Below are positions 47,642 to 59,720 of a stretch of DNA of 64,000 nt, piece by piece; position 1 is the stretch's first letter; each line of letters begins with the position of its first letter. The DNA is taken from assembly GCA_024635475.1 (NCBI GenBank), contig JAGXIW010000003.1, positions 434,001-498,000 of the forward strand. The letters are read 5' to 3'. The position numbers were made by a program, and so were the translations under genes. The stretch comes from a bacterium (lineage in GTDB: Bacteria; Patescibacteriota; Gracilibacteria; BD1-5; UBA6164). A model generated the notes under the pieces. It was not told the origin of the DNA, searched no databases, and saw only the letters and a program-made list of their open reading frames with translations.

Positions 47642-47878
47642 ATTTATACAATTAATAGTTAATAATTAATAATTTTTGATTATTAATATTTTATAATAAA
47701 AAAATTTGTGTAGAAGCTCACAGCCCGTAGTTTATTTAAAAAAAACAAAAAATCAATTTTTTATTTGATTTTATTTATTTGCTTTATATAATTGTAAAAT
47801 ATAGAAAGTGTAATAATAATGACTCCAAAAAGTATTTTTTTTACTTTTCTACAATTTAACTTTTTAACTTTAATTTTT

Positions 47879-48319
47879 ATGGATTTAAATAAGGCTCAGG
47901 TAATAGGAAGAGTTACAAGTGATGTAGAACTTAAAACTACTCCAAATGGACAAAATGTAACTAGTTTTTCAGTTGCTACAAATAGAAATTGGGTTGATGG
48001 AAGTTGAATGAAACAAGAACAAGCAGAATTTCATAATATTGTAATTTGGGGAAAACTTGCTGAAATAGCTAGTCAATATCTACAAAAATGAAAAAAAGTT
48101 TTTTTAGAATGAAGATTACAAACTAGAGCTTGGGAAGCACAAGATTGAACAAAAAGATATAAAACAGAGATTATAGCAGACAATATGATTATGCTTGATT
48201 CAGCATGAGCTCCTAATCAATCACCTGCAGAAACTATGGGGAATAATGAAACTCCAGCAATTAAAAAAACAGAACCAAAAAAAGAAGAAGAAATTAATAT
48301 AGCTGATATTCCTTTTTAG
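47879..48319 (+). CDS. ssb: Single-stranded DNA-binding protein
   Basis: MDLNKAQVIGRVTSDVELKTTPNGQNVTSFSVATNRNWVDGSG...[35 protein letters not shown]...IADIPF. Confidence 0.96.
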
Positions 48320-48385
48320 TATTTTAATTTTTGATTTTAAAGAAAAATTATATAAACTATTGTTTATATAATTTTTTTTATTTTT

Positions 48386-51208
48386 ATGAAAGTAGCAATA
48401 GTTTGTGATTGGATAAAAGATTTTGGCTGAGCTGAAATTGTATTATCAGATTTACTTGAGATGTTTCCAAAAGCAGATATATACACATCTGTATTTTTTC
48501 AAGCAAATAATCCTATTTTTAAGTGAAGAATAATAACTACTTCATTTATACAAAAAATTCCTTTTTTAAATAAATCTCATAAATTGGCACTTACTTTAAG
48601 ACCTCTTGCTTTTGAAAGTTTTGATTTTAGAGATTATGATTTAGTTATATCAAGTTCTTCAGCTGAAAGTAAATGAGTAATTACAAAACCAGAAACTTTG
48701 CATATTTGTTATTGTCATACTCCAACTCGTTATTTTTGGAGTCATTATCATGAGTATATAAATATGATGGAATTTGGTATATTAAATCCCATTTGAAAAT
48801 GGTTAATGCCAAAAATAGTTCATAAATTGAGACAATGGGATTTTGTAGCATCAAAGAGACCAGATTATTTTATTGCAAATAGTGAAAATACTGCAAAGAG
48901 AATCAAAAAATATTATAATAGAGAATCTAAGGTTATTTATCCTTGAATTGATTTAAAAAGTTTTAAATTAAATAAAAAAGAAGATGAATATTATCTTTAT
49001 GTTTGAAGATGTATTCCTTATAAAAAATTTGATTTGATAGTAGATACTTTTAATGAAAATGGAAAACCTCTTGTTTTGGTTACAAATACCTCAAATAAAC
49101 TTTACAAAACTCTAAAAGCAAAATCAAATAGTAATATAAAATGGTTTATAAATGTCCCAAGACAAAATATCATAAATTTGTATAGTAATGCTAAAGCATT
49201 TTTATTTCCTCCAGAAGAAGATTTTGGAATCGTTCCTATAGAAGCACAGGCTTCTTGACTTCCAGTTATAGCTTATAAAAAATGAGGAGCTTTGGAATCT
49301 ATTATAGAATGAGTAACTTGAATTTTTTTTGAGGAACAAACTGTGGAAAGTCTAAATAAAGCAATAGCAAAATTTGAAGAAATGGAGTTTGATTATAAAG
49401 AAATAAGGAAACATAGTGAAAAATTTAGTAAAGAAATATTTAAAGAAGAGTTGATGAAATTTATCGAAGAAAAAAATAAAAAAGCTTTTACTTTAGTAGA
49501 ACTTATAGTTGGTATAACTATTTCTATGCTTTTGATGTTGTCTGTTTCTATTTTTGTTACTGACGGAATAAAAAATATCACAAATCAAAAAGTATCACTT
49601 GAAAGTGATTTAGAAATAAAAGAATTTACAAAAGATATTTATGAAAATCTAGATGGGTTAGATAAAAATTATGCAGTAACAAATACTACTTCGGGAGTAT
49701 TATTTAAAGTAAATAAAAATTATGATAAATGATGATTTAGCTATATTTGAGAGCTTTCTTTAGATAAATATTATTGTGCAAGTTGAAGTGAAAATGAAAA
49801 AACAAATCATATAATTACCAAAACTTTTATTCCTTTTGAATGAGAGTGATGAGATATATTTGCTTGAAAAAGTTTTAGTGGTTGATGAATAGAAACAAAT
49901 ATGTTTTCATGAACTATAAATAATTCATGAATTTTATTCTGACCTACTGATGTGGCTTTTAGTTGAACTATTTGATATGTTTCAGATACTTTATGACATA
50001 GTATTTATAGATTTAACACAGCTACATTTTGAAGTTTTGTAAAGATAGCTTGAAAAGAAGTTTTTTGAGATGAATTTATTGATCGAAGTTATTGAACTGG
50101 AATATATTTAAATAACCCAACTTGACTTGAATATGCTACAATTTGATGAACTTGATATTTATTTATAAGCGATACTTTAAATGATAGGATTTTGTATCTA
50201 AATTTAAGTAATAATAAAATAAGCAAATTACTTTGAAGGGAAGAGTGATTAAAAGAACCTACTTGAATTTATTATGATAATACTGAAAAAACTCTTTTTA
50301 TAGCTAATTCTTGAAAAAGAGAAATATTGTCTTATTCGTCAAGTTGAAGTTTTGTAGATAATATAAATTTAAGCTTTACTCCAAAAAATAATATATCACC
50401 AGTCAATAAACTTGAATTTTCTTTTTTATTTTCTTCTGGTAGTAATAATCCTATTCTTACAAGTCCAAGTGGTACATGAAGTTTTATTTTTACAAATTTA
50501 GCAGTAGAAGAGGATTTATATGAAACTTGATCTAGTTATACAGGGACTTATCATTTTGTGAAATATTTAGCTCCAGAAACCTCACAAATATGATGTAGTA
50601 ATTGAATATATAAAATTATTTCTTGAAGTCCAGTTAAATGTACCAATACTTGAACTTGAATACTTTGAACTTATGTAGATAAAACTTTTACTTGATGAAC
50701 CAATTATAATATAAGCATAAATACTTTATCATGAAGTAATTTTTCAAATCCTTGAGCTTATTATACGAAATTAGATTTTTTAAGTTGAAGTACAGTTTCA
50801 GAAACTTATTATTTTCCATATTTTGTAAAGTGAGACAATAATTTGTTTACAAAAAGTGACAATATATTGAAAACTGTTACATGATCTCTATGATACCCAA
50901 CTTGAATTTATGCAAATTGAAGTAATCTAGTTTATAATGATTTTACAAAAAGAGAATTGGTAAATATAACTAAAACTTGAAGTTTTGTATCAAGTTGAAA
51001 TCTAACTCCTTTAGATTTTTCTAAATTAGCATTAAATAGTTACACAGATACGATACTTTATCCTCCGATTAAAAATTATGATATAAAGTATGATAGTGTT
51101 TCAAAATTAATTAATATTTATTTTGAATATTATAAAAATTTTTCTTGTTATAGTGATGAAAATAAATCAAATGTAAAAGAATTTATATTGAAAAAGAATT
51201 TAAAATAA
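48386..51208 (+). CDS. In-frame fusion: GT4 glycosyltransferase + type IV prepilin N-terminus + NHL/beta-propeller-like domain (941 aa)
   Basis: MKVAIVCDWIKDFGGAEIVLSDLLEMFP...[33 protein letters not shown]...FIEEKNKKAFTLVELIVGITISMLLML...PTGLEYATIGGTGYLFISDTLNDRILYLNL... Confidence 0.85.
49454..51208 (+). CDS. Possible internally initiated pseudopilin MKFIEEKNKKA^FTLVELIVG...
   Basis: In-frame ATG gives a canonical-looking prepilin leader. Confidence 0.45.
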
Positions 51209-51209
51209 T

Positions 51210-51239
51210 AAAAAACTTTGTTGGTACAAAGTTTTTTTG
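51210..51239. terminator. Intrinsic terminator
   Basis: AAAAACTTTGttggtaCAAAGTTTTTTTG. Confidence 0.85.
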
Positions 51240-51272
51240 TTTGGGTGATTTATTAAAGGTCAAGATCAAAAT

Positions 51273-51644
51273 CTAATCTTGATATACATAATTTACTCAT
51301 TCTTTTATTACCAGATAATCAGGATTTTCTACATTTTCCATATTTTCTATACTTTCCATATTTTCATTTTTTATCCCATCTATACTTTCTAGATTTGCTA
51401 TTTTAACTTCTAGTTGTTCTTTTTCAATCATTAGATTTTTCTTTTCTTGTTCTAGTTGTCTTATACTAAATCATTTTGTAGCATTTGCATTAATTATCCA
51501 AATATAATAAATAAGTAAGATAAATATGAAGCTTATCATAATAACATAAGTAAAACTTATGTCATATTTTATATCTTGTTTTTCTTTCCATCTTTTAGAT
51601 ATAAATGGTAATTTATTTTCACTTAATATTAGTTTTGGATACAT
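51273..51644 (-). CDS. FtsL/septum-formation-initiator-like protein
   Basis: Single TM then coiled coil ATKGFSIRQLEQEKKNLMIEKEQLEVKIANLES; directly downstream of rsmH. Confidence 0.6.
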
Positions 51645-51663
51645 TTAATTATAGTGTTAAATG

Positions 51664-52593
<930 letters not shown>

Positions 52594-52996
52594 TTTTTAG
52601 CTAGTTTTGTTAAAAATATGTTAATAACTAGATTTTCTTCTCTATAAATAAGTGTTTTCTTAAATAGTTGTATACTTTTTTTTTCTTTTGTCAAAATAAA
52701 GTAAAAAAACGACTAGACAAATTTGAAAAAATATTTTTTTCTTTAAAATAGGCAATATTTTTTTGTTTTTAACAAATTGTTAACTATTTGAATTTAAGTT
52801 ACAAAAATACTGTATTTTTACTTAATTTATGACATAAATTTTGTTAAATATTTTTTTATTTTTTATAAATTTGAATATTTTTTTCTAAATTGACTAATTT
52901 AATTGTAATTTATGTATTAAATATTGACTTTTATTTGACACACATTATAAAATATATTAAAATATTAGTAGATTAATAATTTAATTACTAAAAATT

Positions 52997-54058
52997 ATGG
53001 AAGAAATAGAAAAAGAAAAAAATGAATTAGGTGGGGGATTAAAAATTATATCTTTAAAAACAAAAGTAAATCAATCAATTGCTACAATTGCTGAAGAATC
53101 AACTGAATTAGCTAAACAACCTGAGAATCAATCAATTGCTACAATTGCTGAAGAATCAACTGAATTAGCTAAACAACCTGAAAATCAACAAATTGCTACA
53201 ATTGCTGAAGAATCAATTGATATACATGAACAACCTGAGAATAATTTAATCATAGAAAATAATACTGAAGAGCAAAAATTAGAAGATACACCAATTTCAA
53301 GAAAATTTGTAACTATAAAAAAAGAAGCAGATTTGCCTATATGATATAATACTACAGGTTTAAATGAATGAGAAGAAGATAATACAATTTCTGAAAGTCC
53401 AGTTTCAGAGTTATTTGTAAATTATGTTTCAGATTTTCATAAAAATGAAAAAACAATAATGCAAAAAATTAGGCACTTCAAAATGCTTCCTAAAACAAGT
53501 ATTTGATTTCTTTTTACCATAATTATTATCACGGTTTCTATTATTGCTGTACTTATGAAGGTAGATCCTAATATTCATTCTTTAGATAATTACAAAGCAA
53601 ACTTTTTTTTATTAATATGAAAAGAAGTTAGCATAGATTTAACAAATAATTGAGCTTGAAATGTACCAGCACAAACATGAGTTACAACTACATTAATAAC
53701 AGATAACACACAAACATGAGTTACGAGTACATGAATAATAGAAGGTACACAAACATGAGCTATAAGTACATGAATAATATTAGATACACAAACATGAGCT
53801 ATAAGTACATGAACAACAGAAAATACACAAAAATTAGTTACTAGTACATGAGTAATAGAAGAAGAAAAATTTTTGATAAAAGAAAAATGGTTAAAAATAA
53901 ATCCAGCGACTTTTATAAGACAAGATGGAAGTAGGGAATATTTTTATAAATGAAAATCTTTTTCTAAAGAGCAATTACAAGATGAATTAAGAAATGAAGT
54001 GAAAATTGAAATAGATAAAAAAACAAAAGAATATCTGAATAAATTATATATCAAGTAA
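52997..54058 (+). CDS. Single-TM protein with two separate tandem-repeat regions
   Basis: 3x NQSIATIAEESTELAKQPE before TM; TQTGVTSTGIIEG-type 13-aa repeats after TM. Confidence 0.75.
53069..53239 (+). repeat. Three 57-bp in-frame tandem repeats
   Basis: aatcaatcaattgctacaattgctgaagaatcaactgaattagctaaacaacctgag and near copies. Confidence 0.95.
53670..53865 (+). repeat. About five 39-bp in-frame tandem repeats
   Basis: acacaaacatgagttacgagtacatgaataatagaaggt and near copies. Confidence 0.9.
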
Positions 54059-54064
54059 TTAATA

Positions 54065-54099
54065 AAAAATACTTATTTTCTCAAATAAGTATTTTTTTT
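54065..54099. terminator. Intrinsic terminator
   Basis: AAAAAATACTTATTTTCTCAAATAAGTATTTTTTTT. Confidence 0.85.
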
Positions 54100-54112
54100 A
54101 TTGCTATTTTTA

Positions 54113-54187
54113 TGGTATCCCCAGTAGGAATCGAACCTACATCTGCCCCTTAGGAGGGGGCTGTTCTATCCGTTGAACTATAAGGAC
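54113..54187 (-). tRNA. tRNA-Arg(CCT), CCA encoded
   Basis: GTCCTTATAGTTCAACGGATAGAACAGCCCCCTCCTAAGGGGCAGATGTAGGTTCGATTCCTACTGGGGATACCA. Confidence 0.9.
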
Positions 54188-54211
54188 AAAAGGTAATATA
54201 AGAAATCTAAA

Positions 54212-54781
54212 TTAGACATTTATAAACCATATAACTATACTAATTATAACAAGTATAAGTATAAAAACTATAAGTATATTATTTGTTCATTTTTCATATC
54301 TTAATTCTTTTAATAATTTATATTTATCGTGTTTTAAATCAGTTACTTCTTTTGATAAAAAATCTTTTGATTCTTCAAGTAGAAATTGAGATTTTTTAAA
54401 TTCTATAAGTGAAATAGAGTTTTTTGCTATTTCCTCAGCCCTTCATAACCTTATTGATAAATCTTGAATTACAGAATCCTTTTTATTTATCTCATTTTTT
54501 AAATCCCCATAAATATTATCTAAAACACTTAATGATTTTTCTTGTATTTCAATATTTTCTATAAAATCAGTTTCTGTATTTTTCTTATCTTTTTTTGTAG
54601 GTAGGATAATTTCTTGATTATTTTCTCAAGAATTTTTTAATTTATTTATATCCTCTTCATTTACATAAACAGTTTTTCAATCTTTTTTGATTCTTATTTT
54701 CCCAGATTTAACATATCTATCTATACTTCTTGTAGAGATATTTAATAATTCAGATGCTTCTTTCCTTGTTAATTTATACAT
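54212..54781 (-). CDS. HTH-coiled-coil-TM protein (predicted membrane-anchored DNA-binding protein)
   Basis: MYKLTRKEASELLNISTRSIDRYVKSGKIRIKKDGKTVYVNEEDINKLK ... NNILIVFILILVIISIVIWFINV. Confidence 0.8.
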
Positions 54782-54825
54782 TTTAAGTAATTATGTTATA
54801 AATTTATAAAAAAATAATATAAAAA

Positions 54826-55755
54826 TTATTTATTAAAGTAATCAGTTAATTGAGGGATTATTTGTTTTTTTCTAGATAATCTATTTTTTAAATTAGCTAA
54901 ATTATTTTCTACTTTTGTATCAAAAACTTCTTCAACAACTTTACTATCAACTCAGTCAAGTACTATTGTAGTATTATTTTCTCAGAAAATATCAACAATA
55001 CTAAGCATAATAAATTCTAAAGAAGATTTATTCTTTAAATCTTCAAGTCATTTTAATATTTCATCTTTTTTTGACAAAGCATAACTAGGATTTACAGTTT
55101 CTAGACTTCAAACACCCAATTTTTTTCAAGCAACTTCAAATTCTTTATAATCATATTTTATAAGATCTTCAATACTTATTTCTCATAAATCAGATTTAGC
55201 TTCAAATAAAGGATTCATAAATTCTTTAAAATCATTTATTCAAGTTATTTCTTTTAATTCTTCTGCTATTATAATATCTTCTTTTGTAGTTGTTGCTGAT
55301 CTAAAAACTAGACTATCAGATAGTATTGCCGATAACATCAAGGTTCAGATTTTTTTTGTTATAGGTAGGGAATTCTCTATATACATTTTGTATAATACAC
55401 TAGCTGTAGAACAAAGTTTTTCAGCCCTAATAAATAATGGGTAATTTGTATTTACTGAAAATTTATGATGATCTATTATATATTCAAGATCAAGTTCATC
55501 TATATTATCAATTGTTTGTACTTTTTCATTGTGATCTATAATTCCTACTCTTGTTCAAGGAGGTAGTGTAGTTATAGTTTCAGGAACATCTATATTTAAC
55601 ATATTTAATAAATAAGCTGTTTCATTATTTAGACTTCATAGTTTGTATACTTTCGGATTGTATCACTTATTACTTAAATAATCAGCAAAAATCAAAGAAG
55701 AACAGATACAATCTGTATCAGGAAATTTATGTCAAAAAATTGCTATGTCCATCAT
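54826..55755 (-). CDS. ppaC: Manganese-dependent inorganic pyrophosphatase (DHH/DHHA2)
   Basis: IAIFGHKFPDTDCICSSLIFADYL...RVGIIDHNE...EYIIDHHKF...RAEKLCSTASVLYKMY. Confidence 0.9.
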
Positions 55756-55793
55756 AGTTTTTAGAGATTAAAATAATAAAAATCAATAAATTT

Positions 55794-57167
55794 CTACAGA
55801 TTATATTTCAATTTATCCAAATTCAAAGTTTTATTTGCAATAATTACTTTTGGGCTTACTTCTTCATCATCTGATCATTCAAAAAAGAAATCATTACTAA
55901 AAACTTCAGCTGTAGTAAGTTTTTTCAATTCTTTTTCTATTTTTTTAATTACTCAAATTTTATCAAGTACATCATAGACTCTCATAACTGCTTCAGGATT
56001 TAAGAAATCAGTCATTCTAACTATTTGTTCAATTCTTTTTCAAGTTACTTTATAAGTTTGATCTGAAATATAAGATAATTTAAATTTACTTGAATCTTCT
56101 TGATCTTTTAAATCATAAAGAGTTATTACTTTAGAATCTATAGGTTCTGAATCAGTACTTAGATCAAGAGATTCTCAATCTTTACAATAATTATCAATTA
56201 AATAATCTTTTAATTCTTCTAATCAATAAGAAGTAGCAGAACTAATCACAAAAATCTTCTTTTTTTTATACTTTTTTTTGAATTCGCTATGCATATAATC
56301 AAGCATTTCTTTGTCTAGTAAGTCAGCTTTTGTAAGTACTATTATTTCTTCTTTTTCGGCTAGTTCTTTAGAAAAGTATTCAAGTTCTTTTCTTATATCT
56401 TCATAATCTGTAAAAGCTTGATCAAGTCTATATAAATCAACTAAATGCAACAAAACTCAAGTTCTTTCTATATGTTTTAAAAATTCTATTCATAATCATT
56501 TTCCTTCTGAAGCTCAGGGAATAAGTCCAGGAACATCCTCCAATACTAAAGATTTTCACTTATATTCCATAACTCATAGGTTTGGAATCAAAGTAGTAAA
56601 AGGGTAATCTCATACTTTAGCTTTTACATCAGTAAGAGTATTGATTAAACTTGATTTTCATGCACTTGGAACTCATATGATTCATATATCAGCAACAAGT
56701 TTTAATTCTAGATTTAAATCTAGTTCTTCTCATATATCTCAAAGTTCAGCAAAAGCAGGAGCTTGTCTAGTAGAAGATACAAAATGAGAATTTCAAAATC
56801 ATCATCTTCAACCAGAAACTATAAGTAATTTTTGATTTTTTTCTGTTAAATCATAAATGATTTTTCATGAATTTAAATCTTTAATTATTGTTCAAACTGG
56901 GACATCTAAAATTAAATCTTCTCAAGATAATCAGTGCATATTTTGAGTTCATCATTTTTGTCATTCAGGAGCATTAAAGATTTTTTTATGTCTAAAAGAT
57001 GATAGAGTATTTAAATTATCATTTGTTTGTAAATAGATATTACCTCAATTTCAACCATCTCATCACCGAGGTCATCCCTTTGGTATACACTTTTCTCTTC
57101 TCCAAGAAACAATTCAGTTTCATCATTTTCAAGCGATTACTTTGATTTTTACTTCATCTATGAACAT
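55794..57167 (-). CDS. obg: GTPase Obg/CgtA
   Basis: [47 protein letters not shown]...[35 protein letters not shown] + OCT domain. Confidence 0.97.
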
Positions 57168-57303
57168 AGTAATTAATGATTAATAATTAGTAATGAATGA
57201 TCTTTAAAATTTTAACTAAATATGCTAATTTTCAAAATATAAAAATAAAAAAGTCCAGTTTGCACTGTCCTTAATTGTTAATTATTCATTGTACATTGTT
57301 TTA

Positions 57304-57380
57304 TGGTGTCAGTAGGTGGAGTTGAACCGCCGACCTCAGGGATATGAATCCTGTGCTCTAACCAACTGAGCTATACTGAC
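57304..57380 (-). tRNA. tRNA-Met (CAT, probably elongator), CCA encoded
   Basis: GTCAGTATAGCTCAGTTGGTTAGAGCACAGGATTCATATCCCTGAGGTCGGCGGTTCAACTCCACCTACTGACACCA. Confidence 0.88.
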
Positions 57381-57403
57381 AAATTATCAGTTTTTGTATT
57401 TTT

Positions 57404-57478
57404 TGGTTGCGGAGGTTCGAATCGAACGAACGACCTCAAGGTTATGAGCCTTGCGAGATACCACTTCTCTACTCCGCG
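57404..57478 (-). tRNA. tRNA-fMet (CAT), initiator, CCA encoded
   Basis: CGCGGAGTAGAGAAGTGGTATCTCGCAAGGCTCATAACCTTGAGGTCGTTCGTTCGATTCGAACCTCCGCAACCA; C1:A72 mismatch. Confidence 0.9.
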
Positions 57479-57551
57479 ATATACAGGATAAAAGCTAAAA
57501 GGTTAAAGTAATAATAGCTTTAGTCTTTTAGCTTTTATCTTTATGTTTTTT

Positions 57552-57626
57552 TGGTACAGCTACGGAGAATCGAACTCCGGTTTACGGGATGAAAACCCGA
57601 TGTCCTAACCACTAGACGATAGCTGC
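57552..57626 (-). tRNA. tRNA-Glu(TTC), CCA encoded
   Basis: GCAGCTATCGTCTAGTGGTTAGGACATCGGGTTTTCATCCCGTAAACCGGAGTTCGATTCTCCGTAGCTGTACCA. Confidence 0.93.
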
Positions 57627-57847
57627 ATACATTTTTACAACAATTATTGTAAACCCTATTATATAGAAATATAAAATTAGTCAAAAAAAAATACAAAAAA
57701 AATATAATTTAGTAATCTTTATTTTTTAAAATAAAAGATAAATTTGAAAATGGTGAAAATTTATCTAAACTATGTATTAGATTTTATATGAAAAGATTAA
57801 GTATTATTGAAGTAATTTTAAAATATTTATTTTTTAATTTTATAAAT

Positions 57848-58405
57848 ATGGATAAAGAAAAAAAAGGTACTATAGATTCTTTTTTAGGAGCTTGAGAGAA
57901 AATGTCTGATAACTTTGTTTCAATGTTTTACAATGAATCTTTGGTAAATAAAATAGAATCTCTGGATTTTATGAAAAAATTGATAAATAGTTCTTTTATT
58001 TCATCATTACAAGATTTTTGAAAATGATGGTTTAAACAAGTTTTCATATTTCTTTGATATCTAGCAATAATTTTTGGATTAATAAGTATCGTTTTAGATA
58101 TTTTAGATTTATTGGATTCTTATAGATATTTTAGATGAATTACATCAATTATATCATCAATAGCTATTTCATTTTTGACTGTAATAATCTGATTTTGAAT
58201 GATTAAATTTAAAAAATGGTTTCCTTTTATGGCTTTAATCTTATATATATGACAAATCATTGTTTATCTAGTATTTAATCCTTATGGATGATATATGCAT
58301 TATTGAAGAGGTTCATCAGTATGATATGTTATATTTTCACTTTTATTTTTCGTAATTTGATATGCATTGATTTTAAAAAATAAAAAATTATTTAATCCTA
58401 GCTAG
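57848..58405 (+). CDS. Polytopic membrane protein, unknown (alternative in-frame start 57788)
   Basis: MDKEKKGTIDSFLGAGEKMSDNFVSMFYNESL...; four or more TM segments. Confidence 0.7.
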
Positions 58406-58467
58406 ATGTTATTTAAAAATAAAATTTGAAAATTTTTTTAAAAAGATATAATAAATTTATAAAAAGC

Positions 58468-58672
58468 ATTATTAGTCTGCAATCAACAGACGAGGCTGGA
58501 AGAAGAAAATGAATTTTTCATGATTAGAACTTCCCGGGGTAATAATCCTCGTTAATAAAATAATAATTAAGAAATAGCTTTAGGTGGTAACTCCCTTCTT
58601 CAACAAGGTCACGAAGGGCCAAAAGCACATAATATGAGAATTGTTCTTATTTTTATGTGCTTTTTTATTTTT
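58468..58672 (+). ncRNA. Candidate structured RNA ending in intrinsic terminator
   Basis: GTCTG..CAGAC, ACGAGG..CCTCGT, GGAAG..CTTCC, CCTTC..GAAGG stems, terminator AAAGCACATAA...TTATGTGCTTTTTT. Confidence 0.5.
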
Positions 58673-58686
58673 TTAATAATAATTTT

Positions 58687-58902
58687 ATGAAAACACAATA
58701 TTTGGAGAAGCTAAAAAAAGTACTTGTTGATGATGATTTTTTGGGACTTGATGATGTACTGGAGCTTTCAGTAACTTGAATGCTTACTGAAGATGAAGTT
58801 AATGAAATTGATGAGATACTTAATGAAGCGACTTTGTATGCAGAGTTTAAGGAGGGGGAATACAAAGAAAAAGCTTTGGAGTTGATTGATTTAGTGGTAT
58901 AA
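58687..58902 (+). CDS. Small acidic protein
   Basis: MKTQYLEKLKKVLVDDDFLGLDDVLELSVTGMLTEDEVNEIDEILNEATLYAEFKEGEYKEKALELIDLVV. Confidence 0.65.
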
Positions 58903-58909
58903 GTATTTT

Positions 58910-59060
58910 TCCTCCCCTTATTAGGGGGAGGTTAGGTGAGGGCTTTCTTTTTGTTGCTGTATTGTCATTGCGAGTTTTTTACGAAGCAATCCAGAAATCT
59001 TTTTAGAAACACAATTTAGTTTTACTTTTTACACAAAAAGTAAGCAAAAGTGCTTAAGGC
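58910..59060. repeat. Cluster of palindromic intergenic repeats
   Basis: CCTCCCCTTATTAGGGGGAGG; GTCATTGCGAG..GAAGCAAT; TTACTTTTTACACAAAAAGTAAGCAAAAG. Confidence 0.65.
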
Positions 59061-59173
59061 GGTAAATCTTCGCTGATGAATCTATTAAGTTCTGTGTGTC
59101 GTTTTACGGCGAAGTTGCCCCTTAATAATCCCGTTGACACACATCGTGAAATTTTAGAAATAATTTAGAAAAT

Positions 59174-59680
59174 ATGAATAATAATAACATAACATTTGTA
59201 GCTTGTTGATGAACAATAGATAAGGATTACAGTATATTAAAAGGAAGTTATGATTTTATAATATGAAAACCAAGAATAGCTAATATATTAGAGAATATAA
59301 GATTAAATTATTGATTTGAAGTAATAGAATTAATAAAAAAAGATTCTTTAGATATGAAAGATGATGATAGAAATTTAATTTTAGAGACTGTAAAAAAAGT
59401 AAAAAATGATAAAATTATTATAACACATTGAACTGACACTATGATTGATACTTGAGAGAAATTAAAGCAAATAAGAGATAAAAAAATAATTCTTGTTTGA
59501 AGTAGTAAACCTCAAATTTTTAAAGATTCCGATGCAGATTTTAATATTTGATTTGCTCTGGGAGTTATAAATATAATAGATAAAAATTGAATATATATTG
59601 TTATGAATTGAGAATTATTTGAAATATGAAGTGTAGAGAAAACTCAAGAAGGGGTTTTTAGAAAACTAAACAATAACTAA
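59174..59680 (+). CDS. Asparaginase-like N-terminal-domain protein (short)
   Basis: ITFVACGGTIDKDYSILKG...IIITHGTDTMIDTGEKLKQIRDKKIILVGSSKP. Confidence 0.8.
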
Positions 59681-59720
59681 CTTAACATTTAAAATTTAAT
59701 ACTTAACATTTAATTACCCC

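Noticed and set aside
47819-47878. Upstream ATG giving a longer SSB N-terminus (MTPKSIFFTFLQFN...)
   Set aside because: The conserved SSB start MDLNKAQVIGRV is at 47879; the extension looks like an AT-rich leader
53069-53865. Direct repeats considered as a CRISPR array
   Set aside because: Repeats are contiguous, in frame and encode protein; there are no spacers and no cas genes
58468-58672. Firm assignment as T-box riboswitch, 6S, SRP or tmRNA
   Set aside because: Only a partial T-box-like motif is visible; diagnostic motifs of 6S, SRP RNA, RNase P or tmRNA were not found, so left as unassigned RNA
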